DNA of 25,289 nt from Rhodococcus rhodnii (GTDB taxonomy: Bacteria; Actinomycetota; Actinomycetes; Mycobacteriales; Pseudonocardiaceae). The position numbers and the translations under genes are program-made. Positions 9,974-18,943 of this stretch are shown here, piece after piece. The DNA lies in NCBI GenBank assembly GCA_000720375.1, contig JOAA01000064.1, positions 1-25,289 on the forward strand, written 5' to 3'. Position 1 is the stretch's first letter; each line of letters begins with the position of its first letter. The notes beneath the pieces are model-generated. The model saw nothing but the letters and a program-made list of their open reading frames with translations. It was not told the DNA's origin and made no database searches.

Positions 9974-10888
9974 TCAGCTCGCCACCACGGGGATCGTTCC
10001 GAGGAGCACATTACCGATCGTGACCATGGCCATGGCGCGCTTGCGCGTGGGCTGAGACCGCGGGAGGTCGTGATCCGATGCGTGACGTAGCACGGTGAGC
10101 TGTCCGATGAGGAATGCACCGCAGGCCAGCACTCCCATGACTGCCCATGCTGATCCGTATCGCCATGACAGTCCCCATCCGAGTGCGCCGAGTCCGGCCA
10201 CGACCACCGCGTACGCTGTCGTGACCGTGCGGTTGGTGCCGTATCGCACGGCTGGTGTGCCGATTCCCGTTGCCCAGTCGGCCTCGCGGTCGGGGATCGA
10301 CCACCAGACCATGCGTCCGGCGACAAGGAGGCCGAGGCCCGCGAAAATCGGCCAGAGCGAAGTGTCCACTGTGGGCTGGACTGCGCCGTAGGACACCAGG
10401 CACGGCAGGAATCCGAAGGACAAACCGATCGCGGCTGGGCCGGCCAAGCCGCGCCGCTTCAGCCGCACGGGCTCGAGGTTGTACAGCGCGTGCAACACGA
10501 TGATCAGCCCTGCCGATGCTGCGGCGAGCCAGCGATGCGTCGATGCCGCGACCAGGACAGCGAGGGTGAGCCCGAGCACCATTTCCGTGGCAGCCAAACA
10601 CAGGCAACGGTGGTGTCCTAATCGACGCGCTGCGGCCACGATGTCACGCTTGCCACGATCCTGGTCATCGGTATGGATATCGACGGTCGTGTTGAGCACC
10701 AGGGATGCCAGGATGAGGAGCACGTTCGCAACTGTCGCGCCAAGTGCGGGAGTTGTCAGCAAGTGCCCGGGGGCGGCCGTCGCGTAGCACGCACCCCAGG
10801 TTGCATAGCACAGGTAGTTGACCGGAGACGCGAACTGGAGACGGTGGACAAGAGCGATATCCCTTGCCCACTGGTGTTTCGCTGTCAT
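9974..10888 (-). CDS. UbiA-superfamily membrane protein: prenyltransferase or UbiA-type terpene synthase
   Basis: 304 residues starting at ATG 10888, whose A, T and G overlap the P450 stop in ATGA, so translation is probably coupled; the frame extends upstream but only as a shadow of the P450 gene. It is strongly hydrophobic, with about eight or nine membrane segments. The two Asp-rich motifs of UbiA enzymes are present: NTTVDIHTD (66-74), fitting N-x3-D-x3-D, and DREAD (200-204), fitting D-x3-D; both bind Mg-diphosphate. The position after N66 is Thr where many UbiA enzymes have Asp. UbiA enzymes transfer prenyl groups to aromatic or other acceptors, but some are terpene synthases that ionise a diterpene diphosphate. 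Its place as last gene after a class II cyclase and a P450, with no other class I synthase in view, makes the second role attractive, but this is inference. Confidence 0.85.
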   Translation of the reverse strand: MTAKHQWARDIALVHRLQFASPVNYLCYATWGACYATAAPGHLLTTPALGATVANVLLILASLVLNTTVDIHTDDQDRGKRDIVAAARRLGHHRCLCLAATEMVLGLTLAVLVAASTHRWLAAASAGLIIVLHALYNLEPVRLKRRGLAGPAAIGLSFGFLPCLVSYGAVQPTVDTSLWPIFAGLGLLVAGRMVWWSIPDREADWATGIGTPAVRYGTNRTVTTAYAVVVAGLGALGWGLSWRYGSAWAVMGVLACGAFLIGQLTVLRHASDHDLPRSQPTRKRAMAMVTIGNVLLGTIPVVAS

Positions 10889-12126
10889 GGCCGGCGTACG
10901 GTGACGGCCATGCCGAGGCGTTGTGCCGGTGCCAGCACGTGGCCTCGTAACTGGGCAACTCCTGCATCTGCGTTCACACAGTGGATTTCGCATCGGCGGA
11001 GCACAGCCGCGGCGATCATGCGGATCTCGGTCAGGGCCAGCTGGCTGCCGAGGCAATGTCGGGTGCCACCGCCGAACGGGCAATAGTGGCGAGGGGGCAC
11101 ACGGGTGTTCAGGAAGCGGCCCGGATCGAACCGGAGTGGCTGTGGGAATGCGGCAGGCCAGCGGTGCGTCAGGTAGATGCAGGGGGTCAGGATCGTGCCG
11201 GCGGCCAACGGCAGGCCGAGTAGTTCGCTGTCCGTGGTGAGCACTCGGTTGCCGGCCAGCATTGCCGGCGGGGACAGGCGCAATGCTTCCTGGACCACGG
11301 CATGCAGGAGCGGAACCCGGGTCGCGTCCGAGCCGTCTGCGGATGTGGCATCCAGTTCGGAAACGACGTCGCGGCGCACCGTGTCGTTGCGGTCCAACCA
11401 GTAGAGCGTCCATGCCGTGGCTGCTGCCGTGGTTTCGTGGCCGGCGAACAGCAGGGACACGATCTGGTCGCGCAGTTCGCTGTCGTCGAGCCCGGGCAGC
11501 GGTCCATCATGGGCCAGCAGCAGTCCTGCCAGGGTGGCGGGCTGGTTCGCTGTGGCTTTGGCACAGCGAACCAGCTTGTGGTCCAGTTCCTCGCTCGACC
11601 GCGGCACGCCGCGCCACAGATAGCGGTACGCCAGCGTGCGCCACGGTGAACCGAGTGCCCTGTGGATCCAGTTGGTGAACGACGCGAGCAGGCGGTCGTC
11701 GACCTGACCGAAAATGAGTCGGCTGATGATCCGGAGTGTGACGGTGCGGGTCCAGTCGGCCAGGCTGACCGCCGTTGGGGGCACCAGTGCGTCGATCGCG
11801 CCGTGCACAGTGTCGGAGACGATGCCGTGGATAGCGGTCAGTCGACTGCCCCGCAGCGGCGGGCCGAGCACCTGCCGGTAGGCGGTGTGCCGGGCCCCTT
11901 CTGCCCACAGCAGGGATTGTTCTCCGAGCAGAGGCCTCAGCGTCCGGCTGGCCGCGTGATGCAACCGCTGGTCGGACCGGAAGATCCAGTCGATCGCGAC
12001 CGGATGCCACACCAGCAGTCGCCGTGTCGGCCGGGCCCGGAGTTCCAGGACGCCGGCGGGATCATCGATATGAGCGTCCAGGAAAGGGATCGTTCGTGTC
12101 AGCCAGCGGAACTCGTTGCGGTTCAT
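10885..12126 (-). CDS. Cytochrome P450
   Basis: 413 residues, full length for a soluble bacterial P450. Motifs in order: helix C region HTAYRQVL (80-87), oxygen-activating I-helix AGHETT (228-233), ExxR as EALR (280-283), FDPGRFL (333-339) and the heme loop FGGGTRHCLG (351-360), with Cys358 as the iron ligand. All key residues are present, so the enzyme should be active given a ferredoxin and reductase supplied from elsewhere; none is encoded here. It begins six bases after the cyclase stop, with GGTGAG about five bases before its ATG, and overlaps the next gene by four. In this operon it most likely oxidises the cyclised terpenoid. The family assignment beyond P450 (CYP number) cannot be made by eye. 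Confidence 0.93.
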   Translation of the reverse strand: MNRNEFRWLTRTIPFLDAHIDDPAGVLELRARPTRRLLVWHPVAIDWIFRSDQRLHHAASRTLRPLLGEQSLLWAEGARHTAYRQVLGPPLRGSRLTAIHGIVSDTVHGAIDALVPPTAVSLADWTRTVTLRIISRLIFGQVDDRLLASFTNWIHRALGSPWRTLAYRYLWRGVPRSSEELDHKLVRCAKATANQPATLAGLLLAHDGPLPGLDDSELRDQIVSLLFAGHETTAAATAWTLYWLDRNDTVRRDVVSELDATSADGSDATRVPLLHAVVQEALRLSPPAMLAGNRVLTTDSELLGLPLAAGTILTPCIYLTHRWPAAFPQPLRFDPGRFLNTRVPPRHYCPFGGGTRHCLGSQLALTEIRMIAAAVLRRCEIHCVNADAGVAQLRGHVLAPAQRLGMAVTVRRP

Positions 12127-12132
12127 CGGTTC

Positions 12133-13767
12133 TCACCACACCTGCTGCTCCGCGTCCGAGGCCATGATCATCTGTGCGACACGCGGATCGGCGTACCCCA
12201 GATACAGCGCGGACAGCCGTTCGGCTCGCACCACCCTGACCGGCGTATAGAGGTCCTTGTCGTGCCAGAGCGGGGGGAAAGGGGTCGCGCTGGCATCCGA
12301 GCGCAGCAGAAAGGTGCAGCCGCGGGCGGCGGCCCGCACCAGCGAGTCGTCAGTCGCAGATGGCGCGGCCAGTAACAGGATCTGGACCGCGTAGGCGGTT
12401 TCCTCCTGCGTTCCCGTCCAGACTCCCCATGCACCATCCAGTCGCTGGGTGCTCAGCACCCACGCTACGGCCTTGCTCACCACAGCCGCCGACGCCGCAC
12501 CGCCATACCGGGCCAGCGCCACAGCGCACTGCGCTGTCGCGTAATAGGAGGAGGCATGCCACTTGTCCCGCCAGCTCCCGTCGACCTGCTGCTGATCACG
12601 CAGCCACGCCGAAATCTCGTCCATCGCTGCCAGGTAGCGTTGACGGCGCAGGGAATCCAGCGCCAGATACTCACCGAGTGCACGCAGTACGTGCGCGTTG
12701 GTCGTGGTCGAGGACGTGCGCTCGTCCGGGAAACAGCTGAAATGACCACCGTCCTGATATGACCACAGGCAGTCCGCCGATCGGGGACGTCCCAGCCGCG
12801 CCAACACATACAGCGCAGTCGAGGTGTCATCGGAATCCGGAGGAAGACCCGGTCCACCAGCGACACCGAACTCTCCGAACGCGGCGTGCAGATCCTCGAC
12901 GAGCTCGTCCGGAACCGACAGACCGACACCCGCGGTGATGAGAGCCGCCAGCACCCAGACCCGTTCGAAAACCGGGACAGGAGCGCACACCGGTACCGGA
13001 CCACCGCTGCGTTCCTGCACCGCTTCCAGGTATTCCACCGACAACCGGCTATCCGCGTCGGCCTGACCGTTTCCCAGCCACGCCGCGGTCGCCGCGGGCG
13101 AGCAGCCCACCGCTCCGCGGACCGGGCGAACGATGGATGTGCCTTGCGCGGACGCGCCCATGGCCTCAAACGAGTGCCACAGCTTGGGCGATAGCGGGCG
13201 TTCCAGGCGCACAGCCTCATGCAGTCGCGCCAACAGCCTGTCATCCGCGCCCTGGGGAAGCCCAAGCTGGATGCCACGCCAGTCCTCCAAACCGGCCGTC
13301 GGCTCCGGCCCGAGCCTATCCAGGTGCTTGTTGATCTCCGCCACCAGCGCCGGAATCACGATCTCCGCCGCCACTGTGTCGGGGATCGTTTCCGGGGCCG
13401 CTGTGCCGAGTCGCCCGCGCAACGCCCTTAGCCCCCGGCTGGCGCCGTGGACCACGTCCCGGCGAGAAACAGCTGTCCGATTTTCGTCTGTTGACCGTCG
13501 CGAGCTGCTCAGCAACGCCTCGGTCGCGCTCAATGTGGGAACAAGCTCATAGCCAGGCAACTCGCCCCAGTGACCATCCCGATGCTGGCTTGCGAGGAGG
13601 TACCGCACCCGCTCCCAGTGCCCAGCAAGCGATCGCGCCAGTGTGACAACCCGAGCGGTCTCATAAATCGACGGCGAGATCAACCCGTACGGGTCAGATG
13701 CCATATCAGCCACAAGGGCTGTCGCGGAATGTCGTACTTTCTCAGCACCAGGGAAGCGCGCAACCAT
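12133..13767 (-). CDS. Class II diterpene cyclase (copalyl- or halimadienyl-diphosphate synthase-like)
   Basis: 544 residues, ATG at 13767 with a strong AAGGA six bases upstream. The catalytic acid motif DxDD is present as DSDDTST (311-317). Other features of bacterial class II cyclases are the N-terminal ISPSIYETARVVTLAR with SQHRDGHWG (60-68), repeated squalene-cyclase-type motifs (QQQVDGSW, 392-399; QRLDGAWGVW, 441-450; QEETAYA), and KDLYTPVRVVRAERLSALY (504-522) near the end. Such enzymes protonate the terminal alkene of geranylgeranyl diphosphate and close a decalin, leaving the diphosphate in place; ent-copalyl diphosphate synthases and the tuberculosinol-pathway enzyme Rv3377c are the reference cases. 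There is no class I DDxxD domain, so a second enzyme must remove the diphosphate. It is the first gene of a three-gene operon. The exact product and stereochemistry cannot be read from sequence. Confidence 0.88.
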   Translation of the reverse strand: MVARFPGAEKVRHSATALVADMASDPYGLISPSIYETARVVTLARSLAGHWERVRYLLASQHRDGHWGELPGYELVPTLSATEALLSSSRRSTDENRTAVSRRDVVHGASRGLRALRGRLGTAAPETIPDTVAAEIVIPALVAEINKHLDRLGPEPTAGLEDWRGIQLGLPQGADDRLLARLHEAVRLERPLSPKLWHSFEAMGASAQGTSIVRPVRGAVGCSPAATAAWLGNGQADADSRLSVEYLEAVQERSGGPVPVCAPVPVFERVWVLAALITAGVGLSVPDELVEDLHAAFGEFGVAGGPGLPPDSDDTSTALYVLARLGRPRSADCLWSYQDGGHFSCFPDERTSSTTTNAHVLRALGEYLALDSLRRQRYLAAMDEISAWLRDQQQVDGSWRDKWHASSYYATAQCAVALARYGGAASAAVVSKAVAWVLSTQRLDGAWGVWTGTQEETAYAVQILLLAAPSATDDSLVRAAARGCTFLLRSDASATPFPPLWHDKDLYTPVRVVRAERLSALYLGYADPRVAQMIMASDAEQQVW

Positions 13768-14002
13768 GACAAGTCCTTACGAGGAGAATCCCGAAACTGA
13801 CCGCTGGCAGCGACTCGAAAGTGGTCGTTAATCAATCAACTACCAGTGAGAGTAGCAGTTTTTGGGCAGGTTCGGCCAGGACCGAACCAGTGTCACACGA
13901 ACGGCCTAGCAGCGAGATCGCTTCGGCACCCGGAGGTGACAGCCGAGATTCAAGGAGGATTCAGGCCGGTAATCGATCACATTAGATCACCATAGGGCTT
14001 GC
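13768..14002 (-). promoter_or_regulatory. Upstream region of the terpenoid operon with inverted repeats
   Basis: About 235 bases without a gene. The ribosome binding site of the cyclase is the AAGGA complement at 13774-13778. A perfect 7-bp inverted repeat with a 6-base loop, GGTTCGG/CCGAACC, lies at 13869-13888, about 100 bases before the start codon; a smaller CTAC/GTAG pair is at 13840-13855, next to an A/T-rich stretch (TTAATCAATCAA). These are plausible operator and promoter elements, though the hairpin could also be a terminator. I could not assign -35 and -10 boxes with confidence. Confidence 0.4.
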
Positions 14003-14653
14003 TCATGACACGGTACGGAAGCCGCGTTTCTCCGGAATGATGTCCACTATGGCGCGAACGGACAGCCAGCATATCGCGAAGCAGAGGTTCCGGTTCAAAA
14101 GAGACATTTTCTCACTGATATGGCGGATGTAGAACGCCGCTGCGTTCGCGATGGTGGCGAGGTTCCGATGTAACTCCGATACGGCAGCGCCTGACGGCCG
14201 GGCGATCCCACGTAGACGCCTCTGAGGGCGCCCTGCCCCCATGACGAGCTCGGCGCTGACGCCGCCCTTCCCATAGCGGTGCCAGCGAACGCGGTCCGCC
14301 GAGGATCGGCCGACTCGTTGATCAGCGTCTGGACGTCAAGCTCGATCCAATAGTGCGTGACACCGGGCTTGCTCTGCGGATGGGCTTCGTCGGTGACCAG
14401 GGTGACCTTGCCCGAGCTACGGATGTCCTCGATGAACGCGATCGGGTCGATCTGCCGGTGCCGCTGGGTCACGGCAAGTCCCCCGGGTAGTGGCGACATC
14501 GTCGGTCTTGCCGATTTCGATGACCACCCACGGCCTGCGGCGATACTCGGGATAATGAGGCGCATCGCGCCGGCCCCAGGACCTACCAACACCACGCGCC
14601 AACCCATATCCGGAACACCCGTGTCGAAGGGAATCCACAATGATGCATGGCAA
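14003..14653 (-). pseudogene. Frameshifted conserved protein of unknown function
   Basis: Three pieces in two alternating frames appear to form one protein. Frame one holds PEYRRRPWVVIEIGKTDD (about 14550-14490); the next holds DPIAFIEDIRSSGKVTLVTD and THYWIELDVQTLI (about 14450-14320); the last returns to the first frame with RNLATIANAAAFYIRHISEK and LLNRNLCFAICWLSVRAI, ending at 14003. Each piece has well-ordered, protein-like composition and ends abruptly, as expected for a gene with two frame changes. I do not recognise the family and give no function. The N-terminus is not identifiable. Confidence 0.45.
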
Positions 14654-14809
14654 CGCGACTTTGTTCAGCCGCCCAACAGCGACGAAACGGCCAGTCCGGC
14701 GGGAAACTCAAGCGACAGCGCGGCGATCAGACATGGGATTGACCAGATTCGACAGACAGGTCGATATGTGATCAGGCACGCGATACGCGCGGGATGATCT
14801 TCTTGCCGA

Positions 14810-15046
14810 TCAGCCTGGGACGCGATTGGGCGGCGACGCGGGCGTGTATGGCGACGCGTCGTTCCAGCAGGCGGCTTGCAGTTTCTCGCCCATCTGAGGC
14901 AATTCCCGAGGGTCGGTGCAGGTAAGGCTGGGAAGACGACGGGCTTGCGCGTACCAGACCGCGTAGCGCTGCGGCAGTTCCTTGTCCTCGAGGCATCGAC
15001 CGCACACTGGCCAAGTTCGAACGAAAGCTACCCCCTCGGAGCACAA
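14810..15046 (-). pseudogene. Gene fragment of unknown function with a Cys-x2-Cys motif
   Basis: About 78 residues, reading VCGRCLEDKELPQRYAVWYA and then LTCTDPRELPQMGEKLQAAC. The composition is protein-like, and the Cys pair suggests a metal or disulfide site. The apparent TTG start at 15046 has no good ribosome binding site, and the frame seems to enter from upstream where an IS (copy B) begins 145 bases away. It is probably the C-terminal part of a gene cut by that insertion. No function is assigned. Confidence 0.35.
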
Positions 15047-15190
15047 ACGGTGGCGAGGCTGGCGGAAGCGGCTGCTAGGTGATCCGCCGACCTTTGCGCG
15101 TCACAACCGGCGCTGGCCGGATATGGCGAGATGACGAAGCTCGGGGCGACATCGTTGCCTGACGTGCGGACTGCGAGCATGCATCCAGCC

Positions 15191-16381
15191 TGTGGGGTTC
15201 CAGAAGTCGGACCCGCAGCGTTGACCTGCGCGTCAAGCTGCTGCGGGCTCGTACTCGTTGATCAAGCCTCCGAGGACCGGCTGGCGTACGACGTGCCCAT
15301 GACTCCCGCTTAGCGCAGGTCGGTCCGGCTGTGGTGGGCGGAGTTGCCGCGCTCGGTGAGGCCGGCGCTGGTTGTAGTGGGAGATAAGCGTGTCAGCACC
15401 GTCCTCAGGTGTCGCTCGTTGATGATCAGGAGCCGGTCGGTACCTCGGTTCTGACCGTGCGGACGAACCTTTCGGCGTAGCAGTTCGCTCTCGGACCGCG
15501 CGGAGGAATTTTCACGACCTCGATGTCTGCGCTGGCGAGGACGGCGTCGAATGACGTGGTGAACTGGCCGGCCCGGTCGCGGACCAGGAACCGGAAGTCT
15601 TCAACCCGGTCGCCGAGATCCATCAACAGGTTGCGAGCCTGTTGGGTGGTCCACGGCCGGTCAGGATTCGCTGTCGTGCCAAGGATATGGGCGTAGCGGG
15701 TGGCGACCTCGAGCACGAAGAACACGTAGATCCGCCTGAGCGTGACCGCGCAGTCCACATGAAAGAAATCACAGGCCAGCATCGTGGACGCCTGCATATG
15801 CAAGAACCGGCGCCACGACGTGTCCGAGTCCCCGCCCGGAGCTGGTGGTATCCGCAGGCACTTGAGCACACGACGAACCGTCGAAGCGCCTATCTGGTGG
15901 CCGAGCTTGAGCAGCTCACCCTGGATTCTGCGATAACCCCACCCAGTGTTCTCCCGCGCCATCCGCTCGATCAACCCGACCACAGTCGCGTCGAGCGACG
16001 GACGGCCAGAGCGGTTCGGATAGGTCCACTTCCTGGCCACCAGACGCCGATGCCACCGCAGAAGCGTGGCCGGCGTGATCAACCGATGTCTACGCAGCAT
16101 CACCGGCAATCGCCGTACCAACCCAGCGAACACCGCACGGTCGGCCCAGTCCAGCCGCGGGCGAGGATTCGTGCGACGCAGCACCGCGACCTCGTGCCGC
16201 AACACCAGCAACTCCACGTCCTTCGCCGCCGAAGAACGACCAAGCAGAACCAGCCAACCACCCAGCCGAACAAAGATCAGGTACAACAATCGCCACCACA
16301 CGCCCCGCGATCATGCCCCACCAACGACGCTCACGATCAACGCAGGTCAAGACCACAGTGCAAGGTTCTGGAACCCCCACA
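15191..16381 (-). mobile_element. Insertion sequence family 1, copy B
   Basis: About 1191 bp, in the opposite orientation to copy A. Terminal inverted repeats are TGTGGGGTTCCAGAA at 15191 and the reverse complement of TGTGGGGGTTCCAGAA at 16381, each followed after a gap by a shared TTGACCTGCG block. The transposase end truncates an unknown gene and the other end truncates hsdR in its helicase domain. No target duplication joins the two flanks, so the copy has probably taken part in a deletion or rearrangement after insertion. Confidence 0.8.
15233..16301 (-). pseudogene. Integrase-core transposase of IS family 1, frameshifted near its C-terminus
   Basis: GTG start at 16301, then 291 residues in one frame: hydrophobic N-terminus ([18 protein letters not shown]), [32 protein letters not shown], and the rve core with catalytic Asp in [11 protein letters not shown], Asp in [10 protein letters not shown] and Glu in [11 protein letters not shown] one-base loss near 15440 stops this frame at 15426; the expected continuation ([18 protein letters not shown]) is in the next frame, a second change follows, and the normal C-terminus LINEYEPAAA ends at 15233. 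The three catalytic residues are therefore on the intact part, and the truncated protein might still bind the ends, but full activity is doubtful. Confidence 0.82.
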
Positions 16382-18090
16382 GGTGTAGATCGGGGCACCG
16401 AAGATGGCGACGGTGTGCGCGGCAGGTGTTGCGGTAAGACCGATCTTCACGACATCGAAATGGTCGAGTACACGGCGGTAGTCGCTCTGGTATTCCGCTT
16501 CGGAGCGGAATTCAAGCTCGCCTGGTGTCATGCTGCGATCCAGGGAGTAGCCGCGGTGGCACTCGTCGACGACGATGCAGTCGTAAAGGTCGGGATCGAG
16601 CCTGGACTGTCCGGAGTCGTGTTCAGTGAGTCGGTGCACCATCGATTGAACTGTTGCGATATGCAGTCGGGTCGTGGCGTCGATGCGCGGCTTGTCAATG
16701 GTCGCCACATCGTAGATCTGGGCCAGCGTGTTGACGCCGTGGACGATCTCGCTCTTGAACTTCTCCTCGGCTTGCTCGCCCAAGGCGAGGCGATCCACCA
16801 GGAACAAGATACGGTTGAATCGCTCGTTGCGGAGCATCCGCTCGATGAAACCAAGACACGTCACCGTTTTCCTGGTGCCTGTCGCCATGGCGACCAACAT
16901 CGCCCGGATGCCGTCAGCGATGTGCTTCTCCATCTCGGCGATGGCTTAGCGTTGGTACTCCCGAAGCCGTGGGGCGAAGCTGGAGTCGTTCCGGATCGCG
17001 TCATCGGCGTTGCTGCGATCATTGGTCAGCAGTTGCCGGAGCGTGCTGGGTGAGGGCCACTCACGGCGGGGACGCGAGAGATTGGTGGGCCTGCGGACGT
17101 CTAGGAACCACAGCCCGGACGCTGTCCTCAGCTGCTCCAGGTATGGCCGACCGTTCGTGGCGAACAGGAACGGCAGTTTGTAATCGCCCCACGGCCCCCC
17201 GACTTCCGACTGCGGCACAGGGTCGGCGAAGTCTCGGCTGTAGCGCTTGGCCTGCTCCAGGTCGCCGGACACGTCCCCGCGACTCGGCCTTGGCCTCAAC
17301 GGCGCCCACTGGGGTAAGCCCGCAGAACAACACGTAGTCCGCAGGTCCCGAGGACGTTGGCCACTCCGCAATCGCCATGTTCCGACCGACGACCGGTCGA
17401 GCGCCACGTCCATGACGCAGCGTCTCCGAGTCGGCTTCCCACCCGGCGGCCCGCAGCTGCTGGTCGATCACGGCTCTGGTCTGGGCCTCGCTCAACCGCA
17501 CGCGGCGCGACGCCCGAATGGCGCGTTGGACAACGTCGTCCCGCTGAACCGCAGTCAGTCCCTCGCGCTCCGCTTCAAGAGCGGCAAGTCTGGCGTTGTA
17601 CTCCTCCTGGGCCCGGCCGAGAGCCTGCTCGGTCTCGAGTGCGAGGTCGAACGCGGCTTGCAGGTCGGCGCGGGTCTGGGCGACGATGGCCTCGGCCTGC
17701 TGGCGAGCTTCGGCCTCTGATTGCGCCTGGTCGGCAGCGGCCTGCGACGCGGAACGGGCGCGGACGAGGTCATCTTGTAGCTGTTCCAGGTCGCGCCTGA
17801 GTTCGGCGACCTCATCCGTGTTGAAGTCCACCGGCCGCGCGGGTGGGATGAACGACTCGGGACGTGATGACGAGGGCTCTCCCAGTACCTGGTGGAACCA
17901 CACGCCGAGTTGGAAGCAGGCGTGCAGGCAGGTCAGCGCCTCGCGCTGGTCGTCCAAGTGGCGATGGACTGCCCGATTGCCGGATCGGCGGATGCGCTCA
18001 AACAGGTGATAGACGTCGCCAGGAAGCAGTTGCCCCTGGTAGAGCGTCTCGATCAACGTGGCAAGGTCGACGAGGGGATTGTGCTGACCG
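16382..18090 (-). pseudogene. hsdR: Type I restriction enzyme R subunit (hsdR), remnant
   Basis: HsdR is the ATP-driven translocating and cutting subunit of type I restriction systems. The remnant starts inside the N-terminal DUF4145-like domain (RIRRSGNRAVHRHLDDQ), passes a coiled coil of about 100 residues rich in Ala, Gln and Glu, and reaches the nuclease core (DYVLF followed by VEAKAE). Near 17280 one base is lost. The next segment holds YKLPFLFATNGRPYLEQL and FLDVRRP, and an in-frame TAA follows LREYQR. The helicase part then has Walker A as GTRKT, where the middle Gly is replaced by Arg, DECH as VVDECHRGYS and motif III LTATP. Both ends are cut by IS elements, at IFGAPIYT on one side and at the N-terminal domain on the other. 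No hsdM or hsdS is present. Clearly inactive. Confidence 0.88.
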
Positions 18091-18898
18091 TGCGCATGCC
18101 GAAACCTCATCCGTCCTGGTCAGGCGCCACACACGATGACGTCGAGGCCGCCCACTCACGGCCGGCGGTCCAAGACAGGATGATCGGCTGTGCTGCCGCG
18201 ACTGGCCTATCTCGGCCTGATTAATACCTTCGCTCTACTTCGCCTGCTCCCGATGACCGATCAGGACAAGGACATCGAGATCCTGGTGTTGCGCCACCAG
18301 ATCGCACTGCTGCAACGGCAACTCGGCGACACCAAGGTGCGGTTCAGTCCGACCGACAGAGCGTTACTCGCCGCGCTGCTGCATCGACTGCCACGTCAGA
18401 CGTTGAACAGACTCCGTCTACTGGTACAACCCGACACCATCCTGCGCTGGCACCGCGAACTACTCCGCCGACACCACGCCGCAGCATCCCGACCCAAACG
18501 TCCCGAACGGCCCCGCACGATCCGATCCATCCGAGTCCTGGTTCTACGTCTGGCGAAAGAGAACCCAACCTGGGGCTACCGCCGCATCCACGGCGAACTT
18601 CTCGTCCTCGGCATCAAGGTCGCCGCCTCCACCGTCTGGCAGATCCTCACAGACGCCGGCATCGACCCCGCACCCGAACGCGCGTCGAGCACCTGGGCCC
18701 AGTTCCTCCGCTCCCAGGCGGAAGTCCTGCTGGGCGGCGACTTCTTCGAAACCGTCACACTCACCGGCGTCCGCATGTACGTCCTGGTGGTCATCGAGCA
18801 CGCGCAGCGCAGAATCCACATCCTCGGCGCCACACCACATCCAACCGCGGCCTGGGTAACCCAGGCCGCCCGCAACCTCATCATGGACCTCGAGGATC
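18091..18898 (+). mobile_element. Insertion sequence family 2, 3'-truncated copy
   Basis: The left terminal repeat, TGCGCATGCCGAAAC and onwards to about 18123, matches the reversed right end at 902-931. It interrupts the hsdR N-terminal domain, whose remaining sequence ends exactly here. The element is lost from 18899 on, where similarity to the copy at 100-931 stops and an unrelated sequence with direct repeats begins. Confidence 0.75.
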
Positions 18899-18930
18899 TA
18901 CATGTCATTGAATTTGGGATTCTACAGTAA
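18190..18930 (+). pseudogene. 3'-truncated integrase-core transposase (IS family 2)
   Basis: The N-terminal 236 residues of the family are intact and in frame: DIEILVLRHQIALLQRQL, the winged-helix part RLLVQPDTILRWHREL, WGYRRIHGELLVLGIK, and the start of the catalytic core with LLGGDFFETVTL. After Asp236 ten foreign residues lead to a stop at 18930. The second catalytic Asp and the Glu are missing, so the product cannot catalyse transposition. The residues before the first Asp are Gly-Gly where the copy at 100-901 has Ala-Cys. This gene holds exactly the N-terminal part that the other copy lacks. Confidence 0.85.
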
Positions 18931-18943
18931 TTGTAGGATCCCG

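Noticed and set aside
10889..11413. N-terminal extension of the UbiA-type frame
   Set aside because: The extra 175 codons lie inside the P450 gene in another frame and have shadow-like Arg/Pro-rich composition; the ATGA overlap gives a natural start.
14357..14797. 146-residue open frame on the + strand
   Set aside because: Overlaps the better-composed - strand segments of the broken gene at 14003-14653 and shows no motif or ribosome binding site.
16313..17053. 246-residue open frame on the + strand
   Set aside because: Antisense to the hsdR remnant; the reverse strand carries DECH and LTATP helicase motifs.
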